From positions 1 through 64,000 of the forward strand of contig NZ_BILV01000023.1 in the NCBI RefSeq assembly GCF_004000745.1: DNA of 64,000 bases, in the 5' to 3' direction. Below the pieces are notes generated by a model. The model was not told where the DNA came from. It did no database searches and was given only the letters and a program-made list of their open reading frames with translations. Position numbers and translations under genes: made by a program. The DNA comes from Paenibacillus barengoltzii NBRC 101215. Its GTDB lineage: Bacteria > Bacillota > Bacilli > Paenibacillales > Paenibacillaceae. Below, piece after piece: positions 8,186-16,269 of the stretch; within the stretch, counting starts at the first letter, position 1; each line of letters begins with the position of its first letter.

Positions 8186-10267
8186 TTACCGTACAAAAGC
8201 CGCCGGAACACCCCCATCAATCGTCAACATGCATCCGGTCGTTTTCGCCGCCTTGGACGAAGCGAAGAAGGCAACCCCTTCCGCAATATCTCGCGGATAA
8301 ATATTAACCAGCAGCGTCGTACGCTTGCGGTAATACTCCTCCAATTGATCCGGCTCAATACCATAAGCGGCCGCTCGTTCGTTCCGCCAGTTGGAGTTCC
8401 AAATCGCCGAGCCCTGCAAAATCGCATCCGGCAAAATCGTATTCACCCGAATGCCAAGTTCTCCCCCTTCCGCCGCAATACAGCGGGCTAAATGAGCCTC
8501 CAACGCCTTGGCAGAGCTGTAGGCCGTAACGTTTTTGCCGGCATATACGGAGTTTTTGGAGCCAATGAACACCATGCTTCCACCAAGCCCCTGCTCCTTC
8601 ATCAGCTTGAACGCTTCCCGCGCAACGAGAAAATATCCCGTTCCCAGCACCGACATATTCAGATTCCATTCCTGCAGCGACGTTTCGGTGAACGGGCTGG
8701 ACGTGGCTAAACCAGCGTTGTTGACGATAATATCAACTCCACCGTAGGTCAAAGCCGTTTCGGCATAAGCCCTTGCAACCTGCTCCTCCTGCGTTACGTC
8801 CATTTTCACGGCCAACGCTCGATTTTCTCCGTATTTGGCGTTGATCTCGGCTGCAACCTTTTGCGCCCCTTCCAGATTGAGGTCCGCCAGCACGACATGA
8901 GCCCCTTCTTCCGCCAGTCGCCGTGCCGTTTCACTTCCGATGCCGCCAGCGCCTCCAGTGATAAACGCAACCTTGCGCGAAAATTCGGCTTCCAACGGAG
9001 CCAGCGACAATTTGTACAGCTCGAGCGGCCAATATTCAACGTTGTAGGATTCGTTTTCGCTGAGGGATACGAACCGGCCAATGGCCGTCGCGCCTTTCAT
9101 CACCGCGATCGCCCGATGATACAACGCCCCGCTGAGCTTGGAATTCACCCAACTTTTTCCAGTGTTTAACATACCGATGCCAGGAATCAAAATCACACGC
9201 GGCGCTGCATCGAACATCACGTCATTCGCCTGCTTGTTGCGTTCAAAATAAGCCTGGTACTGCGCTTTGTACTCCGCGATGCCTGCCTTCAGCTTCTCCT
9301 TCAAACCGGCGACATCGGCGGCATCCGGCTTCCAGTCGATGAACAAAGGCACCACCTTGGTATGCACCAAGTGATCGGGACAAGCGGCGCCAACCTGCGA
9401 TAGCTCGCCTGCATCCCGACTGCAAACGAATTCGAGCACATCCGCCTCATCATCAAACGTCACGATGACCGGCTTCTCCCCACTGGCCAGCCCCCGAACC
9501 AGCGGCATGATCTCGGCAGCAATCGCCCGGCGTTGTTCAGCTTCCAACGGCTTCGCAAATTGCCCGCCAAATACGCGGCCTTCCGCGGCTTGAGCAGCGC
9601 TTTTTGCTTCAATATACGCTTCCGCCTCATTGATAATGGCTATTGTTTTAGCGTAGCACTCCTCCTGCGTCTCCCCCCAGGTTACCAAACCGTGCTTCTC
9701 CATCAGCACCAGCTCCGCATTGGGGTTAGCCAGCACGCCTTCGGCGATCATTTGGGACAACTTGAAGCCCGGACGAATGTAAGGCACCCAGACAAAACGG
9801 TTGCCATAGATTTCCCGGGCAATCTCTTGGCCGTTGTCAGCGCAGCACAAGCTGATAATCGCATCCGGATGGGTATGGTCCACATGCTTAAACGGCAAAA
9901 ACGCATGCAGCAGCGTTTCAATTGATGCCCGTGGATGTTTGGCGTCAATCATGCAATTTGCCAGATAAGCGACCATCTCTTCGTCCGTCATTTCCTCCCG
10001 CTCAAACAGCGGACGGATGTCGTCCATGCGCAATCCGGTGAAGTTGCCCGCCTTCATCGTCGCCAGGTCCGAGCCGCTGCCCTTCACCCACATCACCTCA
10101 ATGTCCCGGCCGCGGAAGTCTTTCTCGATCGTTTTACTCGATGTGTTACCGCCGCCCCAGTTACAAACCCGACGATCTGCACCAAGCAGATTCGATCGGT
10201 AAACCAGCTGCTCCAAATCTGAGGATAATACCGATGCTTTAGATGAGTCCCATAAGTTCTGTACCAT
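8186..10267 (-). CDS. rhaE: Bifunctional rhamnulose-1-phosphate aldolase / lactaldehyde dehydrogenase
   Basis: Two-domain cytosolic enzyme of 693 aa, like B. subtilis RhaEW (YuxG). The N-terminal half (about 1-400) is a class II aldolase with CNWGGGNTS, VKGSGSDLATMKAGNF, the zinc motif HVDHTHPDA and MEKHGLVTWGET. The C-terminal half (about 430-693) is a short-chain dehydrogenase with the nucleotide motif TGGAGGIG, NNAG and the YSSAK catalytic pair, expected to oxidise L-lactaldehyde to L-lactate. The ATG at 10267 gives the family length; its GGAGG is 14 bases away, unusually far, and AAGAG lies nearer. An in-frame start at 10387 would add 40 low-complexity residues and is rejected. lutABC follows at once. 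Confidence 0.9.
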   Translation of the reverse strand: MVQNLWDSSKASVLSSDLEQLVYRSNLLGADRRVCNWGGGNTSSKTIEKDFRGRDIEVMWVKGSGSDLATMKAGNFTGLRMDDIRPLFEREEMTDEEMVAYLANCMIDAKHPRASIETLLHAFLPFKHVDHTHPDAIISLCCADNGQEIAREIYGNRFVWVPYIRPGFKLSQMIAEGVLANPNAELVLMEKHGLVTWGETQEECYAKTIAIINEAEAYIEAKSAAQAAEGRVFGGQFAKPLEAEQRRAIAAEIMPLVRGLASGEKPVIVTFDDEADVLEFVCSRDAGELSQVGAACPDHLVHTKVVPLFIDWKPDAADVAGLKEKLKAGIAEYKAQYQAYFERNKQANDVMFDAAPRVILIPGIGMLNTGKSWVNSKLSGALYHRAIAVMKGATAIGRFVSLSENESYNVEYWPLELYKLSLAPLEAEFSRKVAFITGGAGGIGSETARRLAEEGAHVVLADLNLEGAQKVAAEINAKYGENRALAVKMDVTQEEQVARAYAETALTYGGVDIIVNNAGLATSSPFTETSLQEWNLNMSVLGTGYFLVAREAFKLMKEQGLGGSMVFIGSKNSVYAGKNVTAYSSAKALEAHLARCIAAEGGELGIRVNTILPDAILQGSAIWNSNWRNERAAAYGIEPDQLEEYYRKRTTLLVNIYPRDIAEGVAFFASSKAAKTTGCMLTIDGGVPAAFVR

Positions 10268-10309
10268 GATCTCTTGAACTACCTCCATTTTGGTTTGTTT
10301 GGTTTTTTC

Positions 10310-10322
10310 TTTATTTTTGTTT
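10310..10322. promoter_or_regulatory. Candidate RhaR operator copy 2
   Basis: Identical 13-mer to the one at 4108-4120, here in the A-rich leader of rhaE about 45 bases before its start codon. Confidence 0.35.
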
Positions 10323-10354
10323 GTTTTAATTTTAAACCATTTGGGTTGTTTTGG

Positions 10355-10368
10355 GTATAGCGCTTTCA
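10355..10368. promoter_or_regulatory. Candidate cre site before rhaE
   Basis: Minus strand TGAAAGCGCTATAC agrees with the CcpA-binding cre consensus TGWAANCGNTNWCA at 12 of 14 positions, about 90 bases upstream of rhaE. It suggests carbon catabolite repression. Confidence 0.4.
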
Positions 10369-10430
10369 CAAAATATTGCTTTAGCACTCTGTCCCCCTCA
10401 CTTGACCTCTCTTACCCCTCTCTTCTGCCC

Positions 10431-10873
10431 CTTTTGCACCATTATCCCTTTCGCTCAGGTGGTGGTCTGGAGCTCAGGAGGTACAATTCAGAGAAAGGAT
10501 CTGCATTATTTGTTGCTTCGTGAGGAACGAGAAATGGAGAATCGGTAAGGGAATGGAAACAGGGAGCGGGGAACGGCAACGGGCAACGGACTGCGGCAGC
10601 GGGTAACAGAGAGCAGAGAATAGAGAACGGAAACAGGTAACAAAAACAGAAACAGGAACAGGAACAGAGCATAACAAAGCAGAGCAGATACAAAGCAGAG
10701 CAGATACAAAGCACAAACAGAATCAAGCAAAACAGAAGCAGAGACAGTATCGGAATCGGAAGCAGAAGCAGGAACAGAAGTAAGAACAGAGGTAAGAACA
10801 GGAAACGTCGTATGGGGAACGCCACCCTGTTTTGCACCTGAACCTGACTAAGCGGGATAATCCTTAAAAAGAC
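10431..10873. repeat. Dispersed intergenic element, long copy
   Basis: Begins with TTTTGCACCATTATCCC and ends with an inverted relative (GGGATAATCC then TTAAAAAG at 10854-10869). The core resembles the element at 31218-31361: both contain CATTATCCC, GGAGGTAYA, AGGAT and GAGAAATGGA in the same order, then an inverted GGGATAAT. This copy is longer because of the purine-rich insert at 10550-10800. The 700 bases between rhaE and the ThuA-like gene hold no credible protein gene. Confidence 0.5.
10550..10800. repeat. T-poor purine-rich low-complexity tract
   Basis: Roughly 250 bases dominated by A and G, with about 13 T in 10561-10800 by my count. It is built of degenerate AACAGR/GAACAG words plus two perfect copies of a 16-base unit (10675-10690 and 10691-10706). 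The minus strand is open but would give a Leu/Phe/Cys-rich low-complexity peptide, so it is not called a gene. Confidence 0.7.
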
Positions 10874-10907
10874 CGGCAACGAGCACCTCATCTCCACCTC
10901 CTCCACC

Positions 10908-10959
10908 AAAAAAAGAACTGATCCCATAAGCAACTGATGTGCTATAAGGATCAGTTCTT
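10908..10959 (-). terminator. Terminator after the ThuA-like gene
   Basis: Perfect 12-base stem AAGAACTGATCC / GGATCAGTTCTT followed on the minus strand by seven T, nine bases beyond the stop codon of the ThuA-like gene. Confidence 0.85.
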
Positions 10960-10967
10960 CCTTTAAC

Positions 10968-11621
10968 TTATTTTGCTTTTGCAGCCCACTTGGCCCCGCC
11001 CCGCAGCAGCTTTGCCACTTCGGGATGCTGGAACGAAGGCAGATGATGCCCCGGCATCAGGAATACCACTTTGCCAAGTCCGTATGAATGCGCCCAAGCC
11101 GCCGGCCAATCCTGGCCCTCATGGCGGTACGTGAGCAGCACCTTTTTGGCACAGAACGGATCGAATTCGAAGCGGTAAGGCTCCTCCGCCAACGTAAACG
11201 GTTCGATTCCCTCCACAACCGGATGACTGGCGCCGCCAGAGTCAACTGCCACCCCAAACTCCAGCTCCGTGTAAGGCGGATGCTCTATAAATTTAGCGCC
11301 GATCAACTGGGCCAGTTCCGGGCGCACCTGCAGCGAGATTCCGTTGTGCACGACAAGCAGCCCGCCGCCATTCGCCACATAAGTGAGCAGTCCCGCTGCC
11401 TGCTCCGCGCTCACCGCCTCCTCCCAGCGGTCGGTATAGGAGATGAAGAGGTCGTATTTCTCCAAGGCACCTGAGGCCAACTGATCGTAGTCCAAGCTGG
11501 TCGTCAGCTCGAAATCGTCCTGCAGTATCTGCCGTAACTGTTCCTGTACTGCGTCCAACGGATGATACGGCGCATCCGCGTTATTCCCGATCACCAAGGC
11601 TTGCTTCCGCACATGACTCAT
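10968..11621 (-). CDS. ThuA-like domain protein
   Basis: 217-aa cytosolic protein of the ThuA (trehalose utilization) glutamine-amidotransferase-like fold. Visible features are the N-terminal ALVIGNNADAPYHP, the central strand-turn GGGLLVVHNG, LIGAKFIEHPPYTE, and the C-terminal AWAHSYGLGKVVFLMPGHH, which is the usual end of this family. ThuA-like proteins cluster with sugar dehydrogenases and their exact reaction is not settled. It starts 21 bases after the aldo/keto reductase on the same strand and ends at a strong terminator, so the two are probably one transcript. Confidence 0.75.
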   Translation of the reverse strand: MSHVRKQALVIGNNADAPYHPLDAVQEQLRQILQDDFELTTSLDYDQLASGALEKYDLFISYTDRWEEAVSAEQAAGLLTYVANGGGLLVVHNGISLQVRPELAQLIGAKFIEHPPYTELEFGVAVDSGGASHPVVEGIEPFTLAEEPYRFEFDPFCAKKVLLTYRHEGQDWPAAWAHSYGLGKVVFLMPGHHLPSFQHPEVAKLLRGGAKWAAKAK

Positions 11622-11642
11622 CTTCCGTCTCCCCCTCTCTTT

Positions 11643-12620
11643 TTACCAAGCATAAGCTTGAGGTGCTGCACCGCCTGGGCCTGGGAAAATTTCATCCAAT
11701 CGCTTCATCACCGCTTCATCCAGCTTGATCTCGACCACTCGGAGCGTATCTTGGAACTGCTCCAACGTACGCGGTCCGATAATCGGTGCAGTCATCGCCG
11801 GATGCGCCAGTGTCCAAGCTAATGCCACGTTTGCCTCGCTTTCACCCATCTCCCGGCAAAGTGCCGAAAACGCCTCAAGCTGCGTACGGAATTTCTCGTA
11901 GCGGTTGTCATTCGCTGTGCGCGAACCCGCCAGCTTCTTCGCCGCGTTGCCGCCCAGCAATCCGCCATCCAGCGGGCTCCAGGCTACGACGCCAATCCCG
12001 AGATGCTCCGCCGCCGGCAGCACCTCCAGCTCCGGTAAACGGCAGAGCAAATTATATTTGTGCTGCTCCGAGACGAGGCCAAGCATATGGCGGTTCTTCG
12101 CCTCATATTGCGCCTTCACCAAATCCCAGCCCGCAAAGTTGCTGGACCCGACATAACCGATTTTCCCTTGGACAATCGCAATTTGGAACGCTTCCCACAA
12201 CTCATCCCAGGACACATTACGATCAATATGGTGCATCTGGTACAGCTCGATATGGTCGGTTTGCAAACGGCGCAGCGAGCCTTCCAGATGCCGGCGGATT
12301 TTGTAGGACGACAATCCTGCCGGACTATTCGGACCGTCCAATGGATCGCTCATATCGCCGTGTACCTTCGTTGCCAGCACGACTTTTTCCCGGCGTCCGC
12401 CCCCTTGGGCAAACCAGCGGCCAATGATTTCTTCGGTCTTACCGGCGTTTTTGCCCCATCCATAAATGTTCGCGGTATCGAAAAAATTCACTCCCGCGTC
12501 CAGCGCCGCATCCATGATCCGGAACGCTTCCTTCTCATCGGTGTTCACGCCGAAATTCATCGTGCCCAGACACAGCTTGCTTACCTTTAAACCGGAACGT
12601 CCCAAATACGTATACTCCAT
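11643..12620 (-). CDS. Aldo/keto reductase
   Basis: NAD(P)H-dependent oxidoreductase with an (alpha/beta)8 barrel, 325 aa, of the subfamily that includes the YhdN/Kv-beta-like reductases. The catalytic tetrad is visible: Asp48 and Tyr53 in FFDTANIYG, Lys85 in ATKVHG and His130 in YQMHHID. The C-terminal cofactor segment is TAPIIGPRTLEQFQD. The substrate cannot be read from sequence; close to the fucose operon it could reduce L-lactaldehyde or act on a sugar lactone or aldose, but that is conjecture. Confidence 0.85.
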   Translation of the reverse strand: MEYTYLGRSGLKVSKLCLGTMNFGVNTDEKEAFRIMDAALDAGVNFFDTANIYGWGKNAGKTEEIIGRWFAQGGGRREKVVLATKVHGDMSDPLDGPNSPAGLSSYKIRRHLEGSLRRLQTDHIELYQMHHIDRNVSWDELWEAFQIAIVQGKIGYVGSSNFAGWDLVKAQYEAKNRHMLGLVSEQHKYNLLCRLPELEVLPAAEHLGIGVVAWSPLDGGLLGGNAAKKLAGSRTANDNRYEKFRTQLEAFSALCREMGESEANVALAWTLAHPAMTAPIIGPRTLEQFQDTLRVVEIKLDEAVMKRLDEIFPGPGGAAPQAYAW

Positions 12621-12679
12621 TGATCATTCCTCCATTTTTTATCAATTAATTTCATTAATGAAAAAATAAGGCTCTCAAC

Positions 12680-13408
12680 CTACCACGGTAACACCTGACC
12701 CTCTACATCGAGGAATACGGGCTTCTCCAGAGATCTGTCTTCCCGTTCCATCGCCTCGCGGATAATGCCCCACAGTTTGCTAGCGGATTGCTCCGGTGTG
12801 AGGGTCGCCGCAGAATCCTTCTCGCCGCGCATAAACGTCTGCACCCAACCGGGATGCAGCACCAGCACTTGTCCGCCTTGCGCTTTGATGCCGTTATGTA
12901 CGACGTTCGAGTGCATATTCACCGCCGTCTTCGACATCGTATAAGCGAACCAACTGTCTCTGTAGCACTGGCCAACGCTGCCCGCTTCCGAAGAGATATT
13001 GACGATCGTACGGCCGTTGCTGTTCAGGATCAGCTCAATTATGGCATTCGTCATACGCAGGCTCCCCAGTGCATTCACGTTATACACCTGCAGCATTTCT
13101 TCAAAGTTCAGTTCGCCAAGCACCGTCGTTTCGATATCGCCCAGAATCGCCGCATTATTGATCAGCAAATCGAGCGAATCCGTATGCTCCTTCACTTTGG
13201 CTGCAGCAGCCTGTACACTGGCATCACTCCCCACATCCAGATCCACGAGGATAAGCCGATCGCCGTACGTTGCAGCCAGCTCCGGCAACGCCTGTTCCTG
13301 AAGGTTATATCTCCCGGCAAAAACCAGGTGCCCTTCCTCAAGCAGCTGGCGTACCAATGCGAGTCCGATGCCGTGATCGGCCCCGGTCACCAATGCCGTA
13401 TACCTCAT
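12680..13408 (-). CDS. Short-chain dehydrogenase/reductase
   Basis: Classical SDR of 242 aa. It has the nucleotide-binding motif TGADHGIG (8-15), NNAA (84-87), a serine pair near 139-140, and the catalytic Tyr156 and Lys160 in YTMSK. The start has GGAGTGG nine bases upstream. Two more genes (aldo/keto reductase and ThuA-like) follow on the same strand with short gaps. A hairpin terminator after fucU separates this unit from the fucose operon. Substrate unknown. Confidence 0.85.
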   Translation of the reverse strand: MRYTALVTGADHGIGLALVRQLLEEGHLVFAGRYNLQEQALPELAATYGDRLILVDLDVGSDASVQAAAAKVKEHTDSLDLLINNAAILGDIETTVLGELNFEEMLQVYNVNALGSLRMTNAIIELILNSNGRTIVNISSEAGSVGQCYRDSWFAYTMSKTAVNMHSNVVHNGIKAQGGQVLVLHPGWVQTFMRGEKDSAATLTPEQSASKLWGIIREAMEREDRSLEKPVFLDVEGQVLPW

Positions 13409-13477
13409 TGTCGTCCACTCCTCTCCTTCGAAGCTTGCCTGTTTATGTTCATCTGACAGGGCCGCAATCTCTTTTAT

Positions 13478-13491
13478 TGTAAACGCTTTTA
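13478..13491. promoter_or_regulatory. Candidate cre site before the SDR gene
   Basis: TGTAAACGCTTTTA fits the CcpA site consensus except near its 3' end. It stands 70 bases upstream of the SDR start codon and just after the fucU terminator, in the expected promoter region of the SDR-reductase-ThuA unit. Confidence 0.4.
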
Positions 13492-13497
13492 TCCGAC

Positions 13498-13530
13498 GAT
13501 AAAAGAGGGCATACCTTGCGGCAGCCCCCC
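13498..13530 (-). terminator. Terminator of the fucose operon
   Basis: Minus-strand hairpin GGGGGC-TGCC with a GCAA loop and GGTA-GCCCTC on the return arm (one bulge, G-U pairs), then TTTTATC. It begins 18 bases after the fucU stop codon. Confidence 0.7.
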
Positions 13531-13547
13531 AGATCCGTGTTTGAGCT

Positions 13548-13979
13548 TTAGGGTGTGACGACGCCCTTTTTCAGAATGAGATTGGCATATAACGCTCTCT
13601 CCCCGGTGGAGACGATCGCATACGCCTGTTTGGCCAGCTCGTAAAAAGCAAACCGCTCAACCTCTTCAAACGGCTGGTCCGCTGGATGATAGCGGCTTAC
13701 AATTCTGCGATAGTCGTCCCAGATTGGTGTTTCCACTGGGTCGCCGGGCATCACCGCCATCAACGCTACCGGATGGTCCACGTAGCTGTCGAGCGGGAAC
13801 AAGGGCAGGATCGCTTCCAGCAAATCGGGAATGCCATGACCGTCACAACGAATCAATCGCTGGGCATGGCTCGCAGCTGGAAAATTGCCGTCGGCAAGCA
13901 CGATCTCGTCCGAATGCCCCATCTCCATTAAAACCTTCAGCAGTTCCGGCGAAATTAAGCTGGATATGCCCTTTAGCAT
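13548..13979 (-). CDS. fucU: L-fucose mutarotase (RbsD/FucU family)
   Basis: Interconverts the alpha and beta anomers of L-fucose, supplying the form used by the isomerase. The 143-aa protein shows the RbsD/FucU pattern MLKGISSLISPELLKVLMEMGHSDEIVLADGNFPA-like N terminus (catalytic His near 22, Asp near 30), IRCDGHGI, and the C-terminal STGERALYANLILKKG. It overlaps the end of the upstream kinase by seven bases and is the last gene before the operon terminator. Confidence 0.93.
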   Translation of the reverse strand: MLKGISSLISPELLKVLMEMGHSDEIVLADGNFPAASHAQRLIRCDGHGIPDLLEAILPLFPLDSYVDHPVALMAVMPGDPVETPIWDDYRRIVSRYHPADQPFEEVERFAFYELAKQAYAIVSTGERALYANLILKKGVVTP

Positions 13980-15547
13980 GGGATCGACCTCCCTAATCGT
14001 TCGAATCGCTCATAGGCGGCAGCCCAGAGAGCGCTGCGTTTCTCGTTCTCCGGCCTGGTCGCTTGCTCCGGCTCATACACCTGTATCGGGAATGAAGCCT
14101 TCACCATTTCCAGGCCTTCTTGCAGGTCATGCAGCCAGCCGCCGGTCCGCAGCTGAACCAGCAGATTGCCGATGGCGCTGGCCTCCACCGGTCCCGCCCA
14201 TACCGGGCGGCCAATTGCCTCCGCAGTTAAGCGGCAGAGCAGCTCGTTCTGAGTTCCGCCGCCCACCATATGCAACCCGGTAAATCGAGAGCCGGTCAGC
14301 TCTTCAGCCTGCTCCAGCACCTGGCGGTAGCGGAGCGCCAGGCTTTCGAGGATGCAGCGGGCGAAGGCACCAGGCGAATCCGGTACCGGCTGACCGGTAT
14401 CCCGGCAATACGCCCGGATCTCCTCCGGCATATCGGCCGGATTCATAAACCGCAGATCATCCGGATCGATCAAGCTGCGCAACGGCTCGGCCTGTTCCGC
14501 CATTTCCACCAACTCGGCATACGTGTAGGCTTCGCCAGCCTGCTCCCATTTGCGTTTACATTCCTGAAGGATCCACAGGCCCATGATGTTTTTGAGCAAA
14601 TGGTACGTGCCGTCTACGCCGCCTTCGTTGGAGAATTGGCGTTCCAGCACCGCCGGCGTGAGCAAAGGCTTCGCCATTTGCGTCCCCAGCAGCGACCAGG
14701 TGCCGCTGACCAAATAGGCGAACGCTGGTGTATCCGCCGGCACCGCCGCCGCAGCGGACTCCGTGTCGTGCGAAGCGACGGCCACGACCTTGATCGGCGG
14801 CACATCAAGCTCGGCGCACACCTCCGCCGTCAGCTCCCCGATCACGGTTCCAGGGGGAACCGGATCGGAGAAGATTCCGCTCGGGATGCCCAGCTCATCC
14901 ATCAACGCGGCGTTCCACGCGCCCCGCCCCGGGTCGAACAGCCCGGTCGTGGTCGCCATCGTAAATTCACAGACCCGCTGGCCGGTCAGGAAATAGCTCA
15001 GCAGATCCGGCGTGAGCAGCAGCGTTTCGGCCAGATCGAGCTTGGGGGAGCCGGCTTTTTTCATGGCATATAGCTGGTATAACGTATTAAAGGGCATAAA
15101 CTGCAATCCGCTTTCGCGGAACAAACGCTCTGCCCCAACCAGGGCAGACACTTCCTCCACCAATCCTTCCGTTTGACGATCCCGATAATGATACGGGATG
15201 CCCAGCAGCTCGACGTTCCGATCCAACAGACCAAAATCAACGCCCCAGGTGTCGATGGCGCAGCTTTCGGGACGATACCCGGCCTGGAACGCTTTGCGAA
15301 TGCCCGACTTGATCTCCCGCAGCAGCATCGGTGTATCCCAATGCAGGTGCCCGCCAATCTGAACCGGAACGTTCGGGAAACGGTGGATTTCGGTGATGTG
15401 CAGCTTCCGAACGCCAGGCATGACAGCGGCGGCACCGGTGGTGTCATCCGGGCTTTCAGAACGGATCTCGCCGATGAACGCCCGACCGCTGCTTGCGCCC
15501 AAATCAAACGCAAGGACGCAAGGAATGCGTTGTGGTTCCGATGACAT
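13973..15547 (-). CDS. fucK: FGGY kinase of the fucose operon (rhamnulokinase-type, probable L-fuculokinase)
   Basis: 524-aa sugar kinase expected to phosphorylate L-fuculose at C1. By sequence it belongs to the RhaB branch of FGGY kinases, not to classical enteric FucK: FDLGASSGRAF at the N terminus, IDTWGVDFGLLD, ASHDTESAAAA, SGTWSLLG and MVGGGTQNELLC. Its place between fucA and fucU argues for L-fuculose as substrate, so the symbol is given by context. Compared with RhaB at 2552-4009 it has a long insert after the first strands and a longer C-terminal tail. The ribosome binding site (GGTGA) is weak and fucA ends only 17 bases upstream. Confidence 0.75.
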   Translation of the reverse strand: MSSEPQRIPCVLAFDLGASSGRAFIGEIRSESPDDTTGAAAVMPGVRKLHITEIHRFPNVPVQIGGHLHWDTPMLLREIKSGIRKAFQAGYRPESCAIDTWGVDFGLLDRNVELLGIPYHYRDRQTEGLVEEVSALVGAERLFRESGLQFMPFNTLYQLYAMKKAGSPKLDLAETLLLTPDLLSYFLTGQRVCEFTMATTTGLFDPGRGAWNAALMDELGIPSGIFSDPVPPGTVIGELTAEVCAELDVPPIKVVAVASHDTESAAAAVPADTPAFAYLVSGTWSLLGTQMAKPLLTPAVLERQFSNEGGVDGTYHLLKNIMGLWILQECKRKWEQAGEAYTYAELVEMAEQAEPLRSLIDPDDLRFMNPADMPEEIRAYCRDTGQPVPDSPGAFARCILESLALRYRQVLEQAEELTGSRFTGLHMVGGGTQNELLCRLTAEAIGRPVWAGPVEASAIGNLLVQLRTGGWLHDLQEGLEMVKASFPIQVYEPEQATRPENEKRSALWAAAYERFERLGRSIPC

Positions 15548-15564
15548 GCGTGTTCACCGTCCGA

Positions 15565-16224
15565 TCACTTCATTTTTTGAAGCAGTGCAATCCGGTAGTC
15601 TTCACTTTCGAGGGCGGCGATGTCTGCGACCTCCTGATCCGTTAGCGGGACAGGGGTTCCCGCCGCTTTGGCGCTTAAATAAATTTTCGCGCTCTCCTCC
15701 ACTACCTGGGTCCGGTAGAAGGCCTCCCGCAAATTTCGGCCCGTCGTCACCAGGCCGTGGTTCCCCAGCAAAATCGAGCTCGCTTCATTCACCTTCTCGG
15801 CGACTGCATTCGCCAGCAATTCCGTCGTTGGGATCAAATAAGGGATAAATGCCGTTCGGCCGACCAATGCGGCCTGGTCCGGGAACATGATTGGCAGCTC
15901 CCGCTCAATCAACGTAAACGCGATACAATGGGATGGGTGCGTATGCACCATTGCTCCCATGTCAGGCTTTTGGCGGTAGCCGTAAAGATGCATCAGCACC
16001 TCAGACGACGGGCGCAGGCCGATATCGGTCACCTCTCCGGTTGGGATATCCACCTCGATCCACTGCTCCGGCTCGATCTCCTCCAGCGCGAAGCCGCTGG
16101 GCGACAAGTACATTTTGTCGCCGGACCGGGCGCTGATGTTGCCCCCCGGCCCAACGACCAGCCCGCTGTCGACGATTTTGCGGGCGTATTTGCACAGTTC
16201 TAGGCGCGTTTCCATGTTTTGCAT
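15565..16224 (-). CDS. fucA: L-fuculose-1-phosphate aldolase
   Basis: Class II zinc aldolase giving dihydroxyacetone phosphate and L-lactaldehyde. Counted from the chosen start (219 aa), the catalytic Glu75 in RPSSE, the zinc ligands His94 and His96 in HTHPSH and His156 in GNHGLV line up with Glu73, His92, His94 and His155 of E. coli FucA. The phosphate loop GPGGNIS is near 25-31. The start at 16224 follows AAGGAG; the frame is open further upstream but without a ribosome binding site. Confidence 0.92.
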   Translation of the reverse strand: MQNMETRLELCKYARKIVDSGLVVGPGGNISARSGDKMYLSPSGFALEEIEPEQWIEVDIPTGEVTDIGLRPSSEVLMHLYGYRQKPDMGAMVHTHPSHCIAFTLIERELPIMFPDQAALVGRTAFIPYLIPTTELLANAVAEKVNEASSILLGNHGLVTTGRNLREAFYRTQVVEESAKIYLSAKAAGTPVPLTDQEVADIAALESEDYRIALLQKMK

Positions 16225-16269
16225 GGCGTTGTTCTCCTTTTTTATGAGGCTTGGTTGTCGAGTCACAGC

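Noticed and set aside
10442-10933. Open reading frame of 163 codons on the minus strand across the purine-rich tract
   Set aside because: The product would be a Leu/Phe/Cys low-complexity string created by the T-poor repeat on the other strand; no ribosome binding site and no family resemblance.
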